Assembly (NCBI RefSeq): GCF_002295065.1 | Contig: NZ_NSGG01000001.1 | Location: forward strand, 124,001 to 188,000 | Length of the DNA: 64,000 nucleotides | DNA from: Mesorhizobium sp. WSM3859 | Lineage (GTDB): Bacteria; Pseudomonadota; Alphaproteobacteria; Rhizobiales; Rhizobiaceae | Direction: 5' to 3' | Shown: piece by piece, positions 35,725 to 43,988 of the stretch | Numbering within the stretch: position 1 is the first letter of the stretch | Layout of the letters: each line of letters starts with the position of its first letter | The notes under the pieces: model-generated | What the model was told of the DNA's origin: nothing | What the model saw: only the letters and a program-made list of their open reading frames with translations | The model's database searches: none | Position numbers and translations under genes: made by a program

Positions 35725-35897
35725 AAGGCTTGCAGATCTTGTCGGAGGCATGGAGCGGCTCGCCTTGGCTGTCACCGAAGATGATATCGCGCGCATCACG
35801 GCAGCACCTTCCCCTTGGCGATGGCTATTCCGCCGGCTCGGCAGTCGCAGTCGGCAGGCCAGGCTTGCCCGCCTGGGAAGGATTTCGCCTGACATAA
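35721..35897 (+). CDS. Possible 58-residue peptide at the end of the cluster
   Basis: An ATG overlaps the stop of the nucleotidyltransferase (ATGA) and has AAAGGGGA upstream, so ribosomes are likely to enter. The peptide MKGLQILSEAWSGSPWLSPK onward has no recognised domain and its last 70 bp overlap the 3' end of the convergent desaturase gene. It could be a precursor peptide, a truncated gene remnant or meaningless. Its position and translation signals are the only support. Confidence 0.3.
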   Translation: MKGLQILSEAWSGSPWLSPKMISRASRQHLPLGDGYSAGSAVAVGRPGLPAWEGFRLT

Positions 35898-36774
35898 GCC
35901 GCCTTCAGCGTCGCCGACGTGTCGCGCGAGCCGTCATGGCTCCAGCCCGGCGGCTGGATGAGATAATTGAAGCGCTGGCCGGGCGTCAGCCCCGGCGCCA
36001 GCGCATCCTTGAACATGCCGATCCATTCGTGGAAGGCCACTTTCAGCGGGTTGAAGGTGCCGATATTCTTGACGATGCCGTAGCGCGGCCGGTCTTCCTC
36101 CAGTTCCTCGACGAAGGTGCCGAACATGCGATCCCAGATGATCAGCGTGCCGGCATAATTGGCGTCGAGGTAGCGCGGATTGGTGGCGTGGTGGACGCGG
36201 TGGTGCGAGGGCGTGTTGAAGACGAACTCGAACCAGCCCCACATCTTGCCGATCGTCTCGGTGTGGATCCAGAACTGCCAGACCAGGTTGAAGCCGAAGA
36301 CGAAGGCGATCACCGCCGGATGAAAGCCGGCGAGCACAAGCGGCGCCTGCAGGATGAAGGTGAAGGTGAACAGGCCGGTCCAGCTCTGCCTCAGCGCCGT
36401 CGAGAGATTGTAATGCTGGCTGGAATGATGGTTGACATGCTCGGCCCACACCCAGCGCACGCGGTGCGCTATGCGGTGATAAACATAATAGCGCAAGTCA
36501 TCGAGCAGGAAGGCGGCGACGAACACCCAGACGGACAGGCCGAGATTGAAGAAGCGGAATTGCCAGAGCCACAGCAGCGCCCAGTAGGACACGACGCCGA
36601 GCAGCAGACCGGCGACGACATTGCCGGTCCCCATCATCAGGCTGGTCAGCGTGTCGCGCGTCTCGAACGTTCCCTTGGCGCGGCCAGTGCGCACCAGCCA
36701 GAGCTCGATCAGGATCGCAGCGACAAAGAAGGGGATCGCAAGCTGGGTGACCTGCGGGAAATATACTCGTCCAT
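35825..36774 (-). pseudogene. Sterol desaturase/fatty acid hydroxylase-like gene with a 5' frameshift
   Basis: A membrane-bound di-iron hydroxylase of the sterol desaturase superfamily. The His motifs are intact: YYVYHRIAHRVRWVW (HxxxH), EHVNHHSSQHYN (HxxHH) and TPSHHRVHHATN (HxxHH), with four or so membrane helices. The natural ATG at 36774 overlaps the upstream TGA (TGATG) but reads MDEYISRRSPS, out of frame. Adding one A:T pair to the run at 36759-36761 would give MDEYIFPQVTQLAIPFF and a 316-residue protein, and the 950-bp span plus one is divisible by three. No other start in the main frame gives a sensible N-terminus. It may be a natural lesion or a homopolymer sequencing error, in which case the gene is intact. 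Confidence 0.8.
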
Positions 36775-37199
36775 CACGCCGCCTCCCGGATCCGATCGTT
36801 ATTCTGCAGCGTCGCCGCCACGGCTCGCGCATCGGCTTCGCCGGCAAAGACGAACCTGCCGCCCTTCCAGGTGAAATCGTTGAGCCGCAGCGACACCGCT
36901 TTCCCTTCCCTCGCCAGCCCCAGAATGTCGTGCGGCGTGACGATGCGTGTGAGAAAACAGTCGCCGATGCTCTGGACAATGCCGCAGCGTTGCGGGCCGA
37001 GGTCGAGAAACGCGGCATGATTGTCGGCGGTCAGCCGCACAGCTCCAGGCTTCTCATCGGGAAAATCCTCGGCAAAGCGTGCGAGCGCCTGATCAGTGCC
37101 GGCAAGCGTCGCGGTTGTCGTGCCGCCGGTGAAATGCACGGCAGCAACGGACAATGCGATGCCGAACGCGACTAGGACGACCAGGACTGGCAGGCTCAT
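36774..37199 (-). CDS. Membrane-anchored periplasmic protein of unknown function
   Basis: A 141-residue protein with an uncleaved or cleavable N-terminal helix (LPVLVVLVAFGIALSVAAVHF) and a beta-rich outer part: AAFLDLGPQRCGIVQSIGDC, LTRIVTPHDILGLAREGKAV, LRLNDFTWKGGRFVFAGEAD. Two cysteines are present. The ATG at 37199 has a strong ribosome site GGAGGAG. Its stop overlaps the start of the desaturase-like gene (TGATG), so the two are coupled and may cooperate, perhaps in lipid modification. No family recognised with confidence. Confidence 0.7.
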   Translation of the reverse strand: MSLPVLVVLVAFGIALSVAAVHFTGGTTTATLAGTDQALARFAEDFPDEKPGAVRLTADNHAAFLDLGPQRCGIVQSIGDCFLTRIVTPHDILGLAREGKAVSLRLNDFTWKGGRFVFAGEADARAVAATLQNNDRIREAA

Positions 37200-37280
37200 G
37201 GAAACGCGGCTCCTCCGGCGGCCCGCATTTCTTTGACGCGGGTGCACGCGACAGAACCCCTAGCATGATTGACGTTTACG

Positions 37281-38147
37281 TCAAAGGGGCGTCCAGCCCC
37301 GCATCGCATGACGCAAGAGCAGCCAGTGCCGACGCAGGATGGAAAGCGTCGCCGTTGTGCCGAGCGGCGACCTGCGAGCCGTCTCCGTCTTGTCGAGATA
37401 GGCGCGGGTCAACGCCAGCGGCAGGAAGGCCGGCCGCAACGAAACGGGAAGCGCCGCCGCACCTTTCTCGAAGGCGCTGAGATGCTCCCGCGCCAGCGCG
37501 ATCATCGCCGCAACCGCGCGCTCGGCGGCAGCCCCGCCCTCGCCCTTGATGAACTCTTCCGGCGTCGTGCCGGATGCCGCGAGGATATCTGCGGGCACAA
37601 AGCATTGCCCGCGCCGGCGGTGCAGCGGCAGCAGAAGCAGCAGGCCGGTGATGGCCTGGGCGCAACCGGCTCGGCCCGCCAGCTCGGCGAAGCCAGGCGC
37701 CGCCACCGGATCGAGCACCATGGCCGCAAGCTGGATCAGCGCCGCGGCCGTCTCGCCGCAATAGCCCTCGAGGTCGGTCCGCGACGGCATTGGATCGTCA
37801 TAGAGATCGAAGATGCGCGCCTCGAGCATGTTCTCGAAAGCAGTTTTCGGCAGATGGTGGGCGGCGATCGTCGCGCGCAACGCATCGGCGGTCGGGTGGC
37901 CTGTCCCGGCATCCCCGTCGGCCAAAATGACGTCGCGCCACCATTGCAGCCTGACCTCGCCCGGCAGCGGCTCATGGATGCGATCGCGCACGCCGGCGAT
38001 CTCGGCATTGAAGGCGTAGAGTGCAAGCAACGCGCCGCGCCTGTCGGCCGGCGCGTAGAGCGCCGACAAATAGCGGTCATGGTCGGCGGCGCGTACCGCA
38101 TCCATGACGATGTCGCCATTCTCGACGATGTCGGGCGTGCCGGCCAT
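37281..38147 (-). CDS. Phytoene/squalene synthase family protein (NDUFAF6-like)
   Basis: A 288-residue all-helical isoprenoid-synthase-fold protein. ADHDRYLSALYAPADRRGAL and LLALYAFNAEIAGVRDRIHE match the start of the family; the first Asp-rich motif is degraded (EIAGVRDRI instead of DDxxD), and the second region is YCGETAAALIQLAAMVL. The loss of full Asp motifs fits the NDUFAF6 group, implicated in complex I assembly in mitochondria, rather than a true phytoene synthase. No other carotenoid or hopanoid gene is nearby. The ATG follows immediately after the Mth938-like gene, an order also known in other alphaproteobacteria. Confidence 0.85.
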   Translation of the reverse strand: MAGTPDIVENGDIVMDAVRAADHDRYLSALYAPADRRGALLALYAFNAEIAGVRDRIHEPLPGEVRLQWWRDVILADGDAGTGHPTADALRATIAAHHLPKTAFENMLEARIFDLYDDPMPSRTDLEGYCGETAAALIQLAAMVLDPVAAPGFAELAGRAGCAQAITGLLLLLPLHRRRGQCFVPADILAASGTTPEEFIKGEGGAAAERAVAAMIALAREHLSAFEKGAAALPVSLRPAFLPLALTRAYLDKTETARRSPLGTTATLSILRRHWLLLRHAMRGWTPL

Positions 38148-38537
38148 TCAGTCGACGGCGATCAGCGCCGCGGCCACGGCGCGGTCTTCGGCCAGCAGCA
38201 CATTGTAGGTCCGCACCGCCGCGCCCGTCGACATCGGGTCGGCGGAGATGCCGGCCTCCTTGAGCGCGGCGCGCAGCGCCGCCGGCAGCGGCCGCAAATC
38301 CTTGCCCATGCCGACCAGCAGTATCTCCACTCGGTCGGCTTCGGCGAGCAACTTGTCGAAGTCCGAGGCCTTCAGCGCCAGCGGATCGGCAGGTTCCCAG
38401 CCATGGATGCCCGACGGCAGAACGAGCAGCGATCCGCGATGCGACATGTCCGCGAAGCGGAAGCCGCCATTGCCATAGGCCTCGATCGCCGCCTTGCCGG
38501 GGAAATGCGCCTCGCGGATGATGATGCCTTTAGCCAT
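38148..38537 (-). CDS. Mth938-like domain protein (DUF498, NDUFAF3-like)
   Basis: A 129-residue protein of the Mth938/DUF498 fold. The motifs are GNGGFRFADMSHRGSLLVLP, SGIHGWEP, DKLLAEADRVEILLVGMGKD and MSTGAAVRTYNVLLAEDRAV, the last resembling the conserved STGAACRTYN loop. Human NDUFAF3, a complex I assembly factor, belongs to this family; pairing with the NDUFAF6-like gene in the same operon suggests that both serve respiratory complex I assembly. That role in bacteria is inference. It lies downstream of secDF. Confidence 0.88.
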   Translation of the reverse strand: MAKGIIIREAHFPGKAAIEAYGNGGFRFADMSHRGSLLVLPSGIHGWEPADPLALKASDFDKLLAEADRVEILLVGMGKDLRPLPAALRAALKEAGISADPMSTGAAVRTYNVLLAEDRAVAAALIAVD

Positions 38538-38566
38538 GGATCTAGAGCGTAACTCATCCGGCTCTA

Positions 38567-38636
38567 GAGCATGATCCCGAACCGGAGGTCAGCGCACGCA
38601 AAAAGTGGGAACCGGTTTTCGGAAAAGATCATGCTC
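38567..38636. repeat. Rhizobial intergenic palindrome
   Basis: Outer arms GAGCATGATC (38567-38576) and GATCATGCTC (38627-38636) pair over 10 bp, and the centre holds the core GTGGGAACCGGTTTTCGG. The right arm with flank (GAAAAGATCATGCTCCAACA) recurs at 42905-42924, and a degenerate version lies near 52921-52951. These are typical dispersed Rhizobiales palindromes. Confidence 0.8.
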
Positions 38637-38694
38637 CAACAAAAGGTTAGATCAGGAGGACGGTTCAACGAAACGTCATCCTGATCCGGCAGGG

Positions 38695-41244
38695 TCAGGT
38701 CGTCAGGGCCTTGCCGTTCACCGGCTTCTTCTCCTCTTCGGTCGCGGCCTGCGGCCGCAACCGGAACAGGATCAGCAGCGGCGCGGCGATGAAGATCGAC
38801 GAATAGGTGCCGAACACCACGCCGAACAGCATCGCCAGCGTGAAGGAGCGGATAACCTCGCCGCCGAAAAGCACCAGCGCCAGCAGCGCTAGCGACGTCG
38901 TCACCGAGGTGAGCGTGGTTCTCGACAGCGTCTCGTTGATGGCGTTATTCAGGAGCTGCGGCAGCGGCATCTTCTTGTATTTTCTGAGATCCTCGCGGAC
39001 GCGGTCATAGACGACGATGGTGTCGTTCAGTGAGTAGCCTATGATGGTCAGGATCGCAGCCAGCGACGACTGGTTGAACTCCAGCCCAGTCAGGACGAAG
39101 AAGCCGATCGTCATCACCACATCGTGCACCGTGGCGACGATGGCTCCGACCGCGAACTGCCATTCGAAGCGGAACCAGACATAGAGCAGGATGCCGACCA
39201 GCGCGATCAGCATGGCGATCGTGCCCTGCTTGGCGAGCTCGCCCGATACCGTCGGGCCGACCACTTCGACGCGGCGGAAATCATACTGGTCCTGCAGCTC
39301 GCCCCGCACCTTGTCGATAACGGTCTGCTCGGCATTCTCGCCGGCATCCTGCGTGCCGACGCGGATCAGGACATCGTTCGGCGCGCCGAACTGCTGCACC
39401 TGGATCTCACCGATGTTGAGCTCGGACAACCGGTTGCGGATGTCGCCGAGGTCGGCGTCGCCCTGCTTCGCCTGCACCTCGATCATCGAGCCGCCCTTGA
39501 AGTCGATGCCGTAATTGATGTCGATGGTCAGGAAGCCGACGACCGAAAGCACCGACAGCAGGCTGGACAGAGCGAAGGTCCAGCGGCGGATGCCCATGAA
39601 CGGGATTTTTGTGCCCGGTGGAATGAAGGTGACCGGCGCGCGCGGCAATTCCTTCGGGCGAGCGCGGCGCAGCCAGATCGCAACCAGCATGCGGGTGAAG
39701 GTGAAGGCGGTGAACACCGTGGTCAGAATGCCGATCGCATAGGTGACGGCAAAGCCTTTGACCGGACCGGTGCCGAGGAAAAACAGCACGACGGTCGCGA
39801 TCAGCGATGTGACGTTGGAATCGACGATGGTCGCCAGGGCCTTGGAGAAGCCGGTGTCGATCGCCTGAATGACTGAGCGGCCGTTTCGTCGCTCCTCGCG
39901 GATGCGCTCATAGATCAGGACGTTGGAGTCCACCGCCATGCCGATGGTGAGCACGATACCGGCGATACCCGGCAACGTCAGCGTGGCGCCGAGCAGCGAT
40001 AGCGCGCCCACGATCATCGCCACGTGCACGGCCAAGGCGATGTTGGCGATAAAGCCGAGGAAGCCATAGGCGACGAACATGAAGGCGACGACGAGGATCG
40101 AGCCGATCACGCCCGCCACCTTGCCGGCGTGGATCGAGTCCTGGCCGAGGCCCGGGCCGACTGTGCGCTCTTCGATGATGGTCAATTTCGCCGGCAAGGC
40201 GCCTGCGCGCAGCAGGACAGCGAGGTCGTTGGCGCTCTCGGCCGTGAAATTGCCGGAGATCTGGCCGCTACCGCCAAGGATCGGCTCGCGGATCACCGGC
40301 GCCGAAATCACCTGGTTGTCGAGCACGATGGCGAATGGCTTGCCGACATTCTGCTGGGTCGCCTGACCGAACCGGGTTGCCCCACGCGAATTGAAGGCAA
40401 ACGAAACCACCGGCTCATTGGTCTGCGAGTTATAGGTTGGCGTGGCATTGGACAGGTCTTCGCCCGACACGATAACGCGGTTCTCGACGAGGTAAGGAAC
40501 CGGAGGATCGTCCTGCGAATAGAGGATGGAATCGCCGGGCGGCGGCCGGTTCTTCAGCGCGTCCTGGACCGGCACGGACGTGTCGACCATCTGGAACGTC
40601 AGTTTGGCGGTCTGGCCGATAATGTCCTTCAGCCTCTGCGGGTTCTGCAGCCCAGGCACCTGGACCAGGATTCGATCATCACCCTGCCGTTGCACGATCG
40701 GCTCAGTCGTCCCGAGCGCATTGACGCGCCGCTCGACGACTTCAATCGCCTGCGACAGCGCTGTCGACGTGCGGTATTTGATACCGGCATCGGTGACGGT
40801 GAACTTCAACAGCCCGGATTCGGAATCGTCCAGCGTCATCGACTGCACCGAGCCGCCGGAAAAGAGGCCGGCCGCGACCGGATTGGTTATCGGCTTCAGC
40901 GCCGTCTTGGCGGCTTCGACCTGGCTTGGATCGTTGATGCGCACCTGAACGGTCCGGCCGGTTCCGCCAAGGCCGGTGTATTGGATCTTGGCGTCGCGCA
41001 GCAGCGTCCTGATCTCGTCGCGCGTGGTCTCCAGTTGATCCTTGATCAGGTCGTTCTGATCCATCTGGAGCAGGATGTGCGAACCGCCCTGAAGATCGAG
41101 GCCGAGCGTCATCTGCCGCTTGGGCACCCAACTCGGCAATTGCGCCAGCGTGCTCGCCGGGAAGAGATTGGGCGCGGCAAGGATCACTGTGATGGCCACG
41201 GCGAGCCAGATCAGGATCATCTTCAGGCGCGAGAAATAAAGCAT
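38695..41244 (-). CDS. secDF: Protein translocase subunits SecD and SecF, fused
   Basis: An 849-residue fusion of SecD and SecF, which pulls exported proteins through SecYEG using the proton gradient. The N-terminal helix (LKMILIWLAVAITVILAAPN) is followed by QMTLGLDLQGGSHILLQMDQ, then the large periplasmic P1 domain and the first membrane half with the motif GLGQDSIHAGKVAGVIGSIL and MAVDSNVLIYERIREE. The SecF part starts near FMGIRRWTFALSSLLSVLSV, with GIDFKGGSMIEVQAKQG and SLNDTIVVYDRVREDLRKYK. Fusion is common in rhizobia. It lies downstream of yajC with a truncated SecD-like gene between them. Confidence 0.96.
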   Translation of the reverse strand: MLYFSRLKMILIWLAVAITVILAAPNLFPASTLAQLPSWVPKRQMTLGLDLQGGSHILLQMDQNDLIKDQLETTRDEIRTLLRDAKIQYTGLGGTGRTVQVRINDPSQVEAAKTALKPITNPVAAGLFSGGSVQSMTLDDSESGLLKFTVTDAGIKYRTSTALSQAIEVVERRVNALGTTEPIVQRQGDDRILVQVPGLQNPQRLKDIIGQTAKLTFQMVDTSVPVQDALKNRPPPGDSILYSQDDPPVPYLVENRVIVSGEDLSNATPTYNSQTNEPVVSFAFNSRGATRFGQATQQNVGKPFAIVLDNQVISAPVIREPILGGSGQISGNFTAESANDLAVLLRAGALPAKLTIIEERTVGPGLGQDSIHAGKVAGVIGSILVVAFMFVAYGFLGFIANIALAVHVAMIVGALSLLGATLTLPGIAGIVLTIGMAVDSNVLIYERIREERRNGRSVIQAIDTGFSKALATIVDSNVTSLIATVVLFFLGTGPVKGFAVTYAIGILTTVFTAFTFTRMLVAIWLRRARPKELPRAPVTFIPPGTKIPFMGIRRWTFALSSLLSVLSVVGFLTIDINYGIDFKGGSMIEVQAKQGDADLGDIRNRLSELNIGEIQVQQFGAPNDVLIRVGTQDAGENAEQTVIDKVRGELQDQYDFRRVEVVGPTVSGELAKQGTIAMLIALVGILLYVWFRFEWQFAVGAIVATVHDVVMTIGFFVLTGLEFNQSSLAAILTIIGYSLNDTIVVYDRVREDLRKYKKMPLPQLLNNAINETLSRTTLTSVTTSLALLALVLFGGEVIRSFTLAMLFGVVFGTYSSIFIAAPLLILFRLRPQAATEEEKKPVNGKALTT

Positions 41245-41333
41245 TCGTTGTTATCCGTTCAGGCGTACAAGCGGCAGCGTTCCGCCATCGGCTAGGTTGT
41301 CAGCTATAGTTATCGTTCCGACCATGGCCGGCC

Positions 41334-42347
41334 CTATCGTGCTTCCTCGACGATTGTCAATCTCGCCGGCAGCGCGCCGGTGCGCAATAACACGGCGAAT
41401 TCCTTGGCGCTCGCGGCCGTGAAATTCCCCGATATCTGCACGGTGCCATGCTCGATCGGTTCCCGGATGATAGGCGCGGAAATTACCTGATCGTCCAGAA
41501 TCACCGCAAACGGCCTGCCGATATTGCGCGTGGTTGCCCACTTGAAACGTTGCGTACCCTTGGAATCGAGCCGGAATGCGACGACAAACTGCTCTGTCGA
41601 ACTGTCGCGGATCGCTTCCGCGTCCAGCACGCTGTCGCCCGAGACAAGCACCCGGTCTTCGACCAGATAGGGAACTGGCGGATCGTCCTGCGTGTAGAGC
41701 ACCGTTGAACCGGCAGGCGCCCGGCCATTGACTGCATCGTCCACGGGCATCGAAGTATCGACCAGTTGGAAGCTCAGTCGACCCTGCCGCGCAAGGGTTT
41801 GCGCCAGGCCGTGCAAATCCGCAACGCCTGGCGCCTGAACCAGTATGCCGTCATCCGTCAACTGGACCGCGGCATCGGCCACACCAAGTTCGTTGAGGCG
41901 ATTTTTGATGACCTCCATCGACTGGGTGAGCGCCGCAGAGGTCCGATATTTCGCGCCGGCATCGGTCATGGTGAACTTCAGCAAGCCAGGCTCGCTGTCG
42001 TCGAGCGCAAACTCCTGGACCGGACCTTCCTTGCCGGCGACGGGATCGACGACCGCCTTGAGCGCCGCCTCGGCGGCCTCAACCTGCGCGGCATCGCTGA
42101 TGCGCACCTGAACCGTAAGGCCGGATACAACAAGGCCGTTATAGTTGATCCTCGGTTCGGCGTCGCGAAGCAGCGTCCTGACCTGATCCCGCGCGGCTTC
42201 CAGCCGGCGGCTTCTTACCTGGTCCGTATCCAGGTGAAGCAGAACATGTGCGCCCGGCACCGATGCAAAAACGTTCGACGCGCCGAAGACCATCGAGACG
42301 AGGGCAAGCCCGATCAACATGATCTTCAGGCGCGAAAAATACACCAT
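41334..42347 (-). CDS. SecD-like protein holding only the periplasmic part
   Basis: A 337-residue paralogue of the adjacent SecD N-terminal half. It begins MVYFSRLKIMLIGLALVSMV like SecDF and keeps the P1 region (TVQVRISDAAQVEAAEAALK; LLKFTMTDAGAKYRTSAALT; YTQDDPPVPYLVEDRVLVSG; QVISAPIIREPIEHGTVQIS). It stops at LPARLTIVEEAR, where SecDF continues RTVGPGLGQDS, so all pore helices and SecF are missing. The SecD motif around GLDLQGG is also deleted. In the next frame downstream, STIGPAMVGTI resembles the lost continuation, so a frameshift probably ended it. Long survival of the frame suggests a role for the soluble domain, but decay is equally possible. Confidence 0.82.
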   Translation of the reverse strand: MVYFSRLKIMLIGLALVSMVFGASNVFASVPGAHVLLHLDTDQVRSRRLEAARDQVRTLLRDAEPRINYNGLVVSGLTVQVRISDAAQVEAAEAALKAVVDPVAGKEGPVQEFALDDSEPGLLKFTMTDAGAKYRTSAALTQSMEVIKNRLNELGVADAAVQLTDDGILVQAPGVADLHGLAQTLARQGRLSFQLVDTSMPVDDAVNGRAPAGSTVLYTQDDPPVPYLVEDRVLVSGDSVLDAEAIRDSSTEQFVVAFRLDSKGTQRFKWATTRNIGRPFAVILDDQVISAPIIREPIEHGTVQISGNFTAASAKEFAVLLRTGALPARLTIVEEAR

Positions 42348-42400
42348 ATGCCGCCGTTCGTCGGAGCCTTGCCCGCGGCCATCGCCGCCGGGATTTCGCC

Positions 42401-42736
42401 TTACTTCTTGGCGTTCTGGTTCGCCACCGGCTCGCCCTTGACGCGCACGTCCGAGATCGTCGAGCGCAGCGCCGTCACCTTGGTTCCACCAAGGTCGATC
42501 TCCAGCTCATTGTCGTCGATCACCTTGGTCACCTTGCCGACGAAGCCGCCGCCGGTCACCACCGTATCGCCGCGGCGCACCGCCGAAAGCATTTCCTGGC
42601 GCTTCTTCAGCTGCGCGCGCTGCGGCCGGATGATCAGAAAATACATGATCACGAAAATCAGGACAAACGGCAAAATCGAGATGAGCATGTCTGGCGAAGC
42701 GCCGACGCCCTGGGCGTATGCCGGTGTAACGAACAT
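42401..42736 (-). CDS. yajC: SecYEG accessory protein YajC
   Basis: A 111-residue single-pass membrane protein. After MFVTPAYAQGVGASPDMLIS, the helix LPFVLIFVIMYFLIIRPQRA matches YajC, followed by KKRQEMLSAVRRGDTVVTGG and GFVGKVTKVIDDNELEIDLG. It partners SecD and SecF in the holotranslocon. The ATG at 42736 follows AGGAG; an upstream start within the same frame lacks support. The order yajC, secD-like, secDF on the minus strand is operonic, with 53 bp before the SecD-like gene. Confidence 0.95.
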   Translation of the reverse strand: MFVTPAYAQGVGASPDMLISILPFVLIFVIMYFLIIRPQRAQLKKRQEMLSAVRRGDTVVTGGGFVGKVTKVIDDNELEIDLGGTKVTALRSTISDVRVKGEPVANQNAKK

Positions 42737-43003
42737 CAAGAAACTCCTGGATGGTGAAATTCCGCCGCGGCCGCCCCGCGAAAATTTGGCCGGAATATAG
42801 TCTGTAAACTTGCCAATGCAACTGCGCTGCCAGTTCAATCCGTTGCTTTTCCAGCCGTTTGCGGCGTGCTAGAGCGTCGCAGCGGAAGCGGCTTCGAGGC
42901 CACCGAAAAGATCATGCTCCAACAGAAGCTTGGAGATGGTTCTTGCAGCGATGTCATGGAAGCTGCTCCCACACGTTGAAAGACCTCAACAAAAAGACCT
43001 AAA

Positions 43004-43876
43004 ATGACCGACAGCCTGGACGCCTTGAACAAGAAGCTCGACCGCCTGATCGAGGCGGTTTCCCGTCTCGCCCCGCCGCCAGTGCCACAGACCGATCTCG
43101 GCGTGGCGGACTGCTTCGTCTGGCAGGCGGAGCCCGGCTTTCTGGAGCCCGTGCGCAAGGTCAATCGGGTCGACATCGGCCTGATCCGCGGCGTCGACCG
43201 CGTGCGCGACATCCTGCTCGACAACACCGAGCGCTTCGCGTCCGGCTACGCGGCCAACAATGTGCTGTTGTGGGGCGCGCGCGGCATGGGCAAATCATCC
43301 CTGGTCAAGGCCGTGCATGCCACCGCCAACGCTTCGGACAAGCTCGACAAGCCGCTGAAGCTGATCGAGATCCACCGCGAGGACATCGACACGCTGCCCA
43401 AGCTGATGGGTCTCCTGAAGGCGGCTCCCTATCGCTTCATCCTGTTTTGCGACGACCTCTCCTTCGACCATGACGATACCTCCTACAAGTCGCTGAAGGC
43501 GGCGCTCGAAGGCGGCGTCGAAGGCCGGCCCGCCAACGTCATCTTCTACGCCACGTCCAACCGGCGACATCTGTTGCCGCGCGACATGATCGACAATGAG
43601 CGCTCGACTGCCATCAACCCCTCGGAAGCGGTTGAGGAAAAAGTCTCGCTATCCGACCGTTTCGGCCTGTGGCTCGGCTTCCACAAATGCTCGCAGGACG
43701 AATATCTCGACATGATCGACGGCTATGTCCGCTACCACGACCTGGCCATCGATCCCGAGCAATTGCGAGCGGAAGCGCTGGAATGGGCAACAACGCGGGG
43801 CAGCCGTTCCGGCCGCGTCGCCTGGCAGTTCACGCAGGACCTCGCCGGCCGGCTCGGCAAGCCGCTGAAGGATTGA
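43004..43876 (+). CDS. DUF815 family P-loop ATPase
   Basis: A 290-residue predicted AAA-type ATPase. A short coiled-coil-like start (SLDALNKKLDRLIEAVSRLA) leads to the nucleotide site VLLWGARGMGKSSLVKAVHA (Walker A), the Walker B strand FILFCDDLSFDHDDTSYKS and the sensor region FYATSNRRHLLPRDMIDNE. DUF815 is widespread in proteobacteria but its role is unknown. It is divergent from yajC, an arrangement typical of rhizobia. Its last 40 bp (QDLAGRLGKPLKD) are duplicated exactly at 44865-44904, where they follow the PEP-mutase-family gene, indicating an insertion or duplication at its 3' end. Confidence 0.93.
   Translation: MTDSLDALNKKLDRLIEAVSRLAPPPVPQTDLGVADCFVWQAEPGFLEPVRKVNRVDIGLIRGVDRVRDILLDNTERFASGYAANNVLLWGARGMGKSSLVKAVHATANASDKLDKPLKLIEIHREDIDTLPKLMGLLKAAPYRFILFCDDLSFDHDDTSYKSLKAALEGGVEGRPANVIFYATSNRRHLLPRDMIDNERSTAINPSEAVEEKVSLSDRFGLWLGFHKCSQDEYLDMIDGYVRYHDLAIDPEQLRAEALEWATTRGSRSGRVAWQFTQDLAGRLGKPLKD
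43837..43876 (+). repeat. 40-bp exact direct repeat, copy 1 (3' end of DUF815 gene)
   Basis: The sequence GGACCTCGCCGGCCGGCTCG onward through the stop codon of the ATPase gene is identical over 40 bp to 44865-44904. The two copies lie 1028 bp apart and bracket the PEP-mutase-family gene. The arrangement resembles integration at a gene's 3' end that restores the coding sequence. Confidence 0.9.
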
Positions 43877-43988
43877 CGATCGTCATCCAACACCGGCGCA
43901 CGCTGGTGGGACAGCGCGGTGCTGTTCTTTATTTGTTCCGACCCTTGTGGCATTTTCCGTCTTCTAGTGACTCGAAAGTCGAAGGAGA

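Noticed and set aside
35750..36874. Plus-strand 374-codon frame opposite the desaturase
   Set aside because: The minus strand keeps the His motifs of a hydroxylase; the plus frame is a shadow.
40024..41295. Plus-strand 423-codon frame opposite secDF
   Set aside because: It lies opposite the intact SecDF gene, and its translation is Arg/His/Asp-rich shadow sequence.
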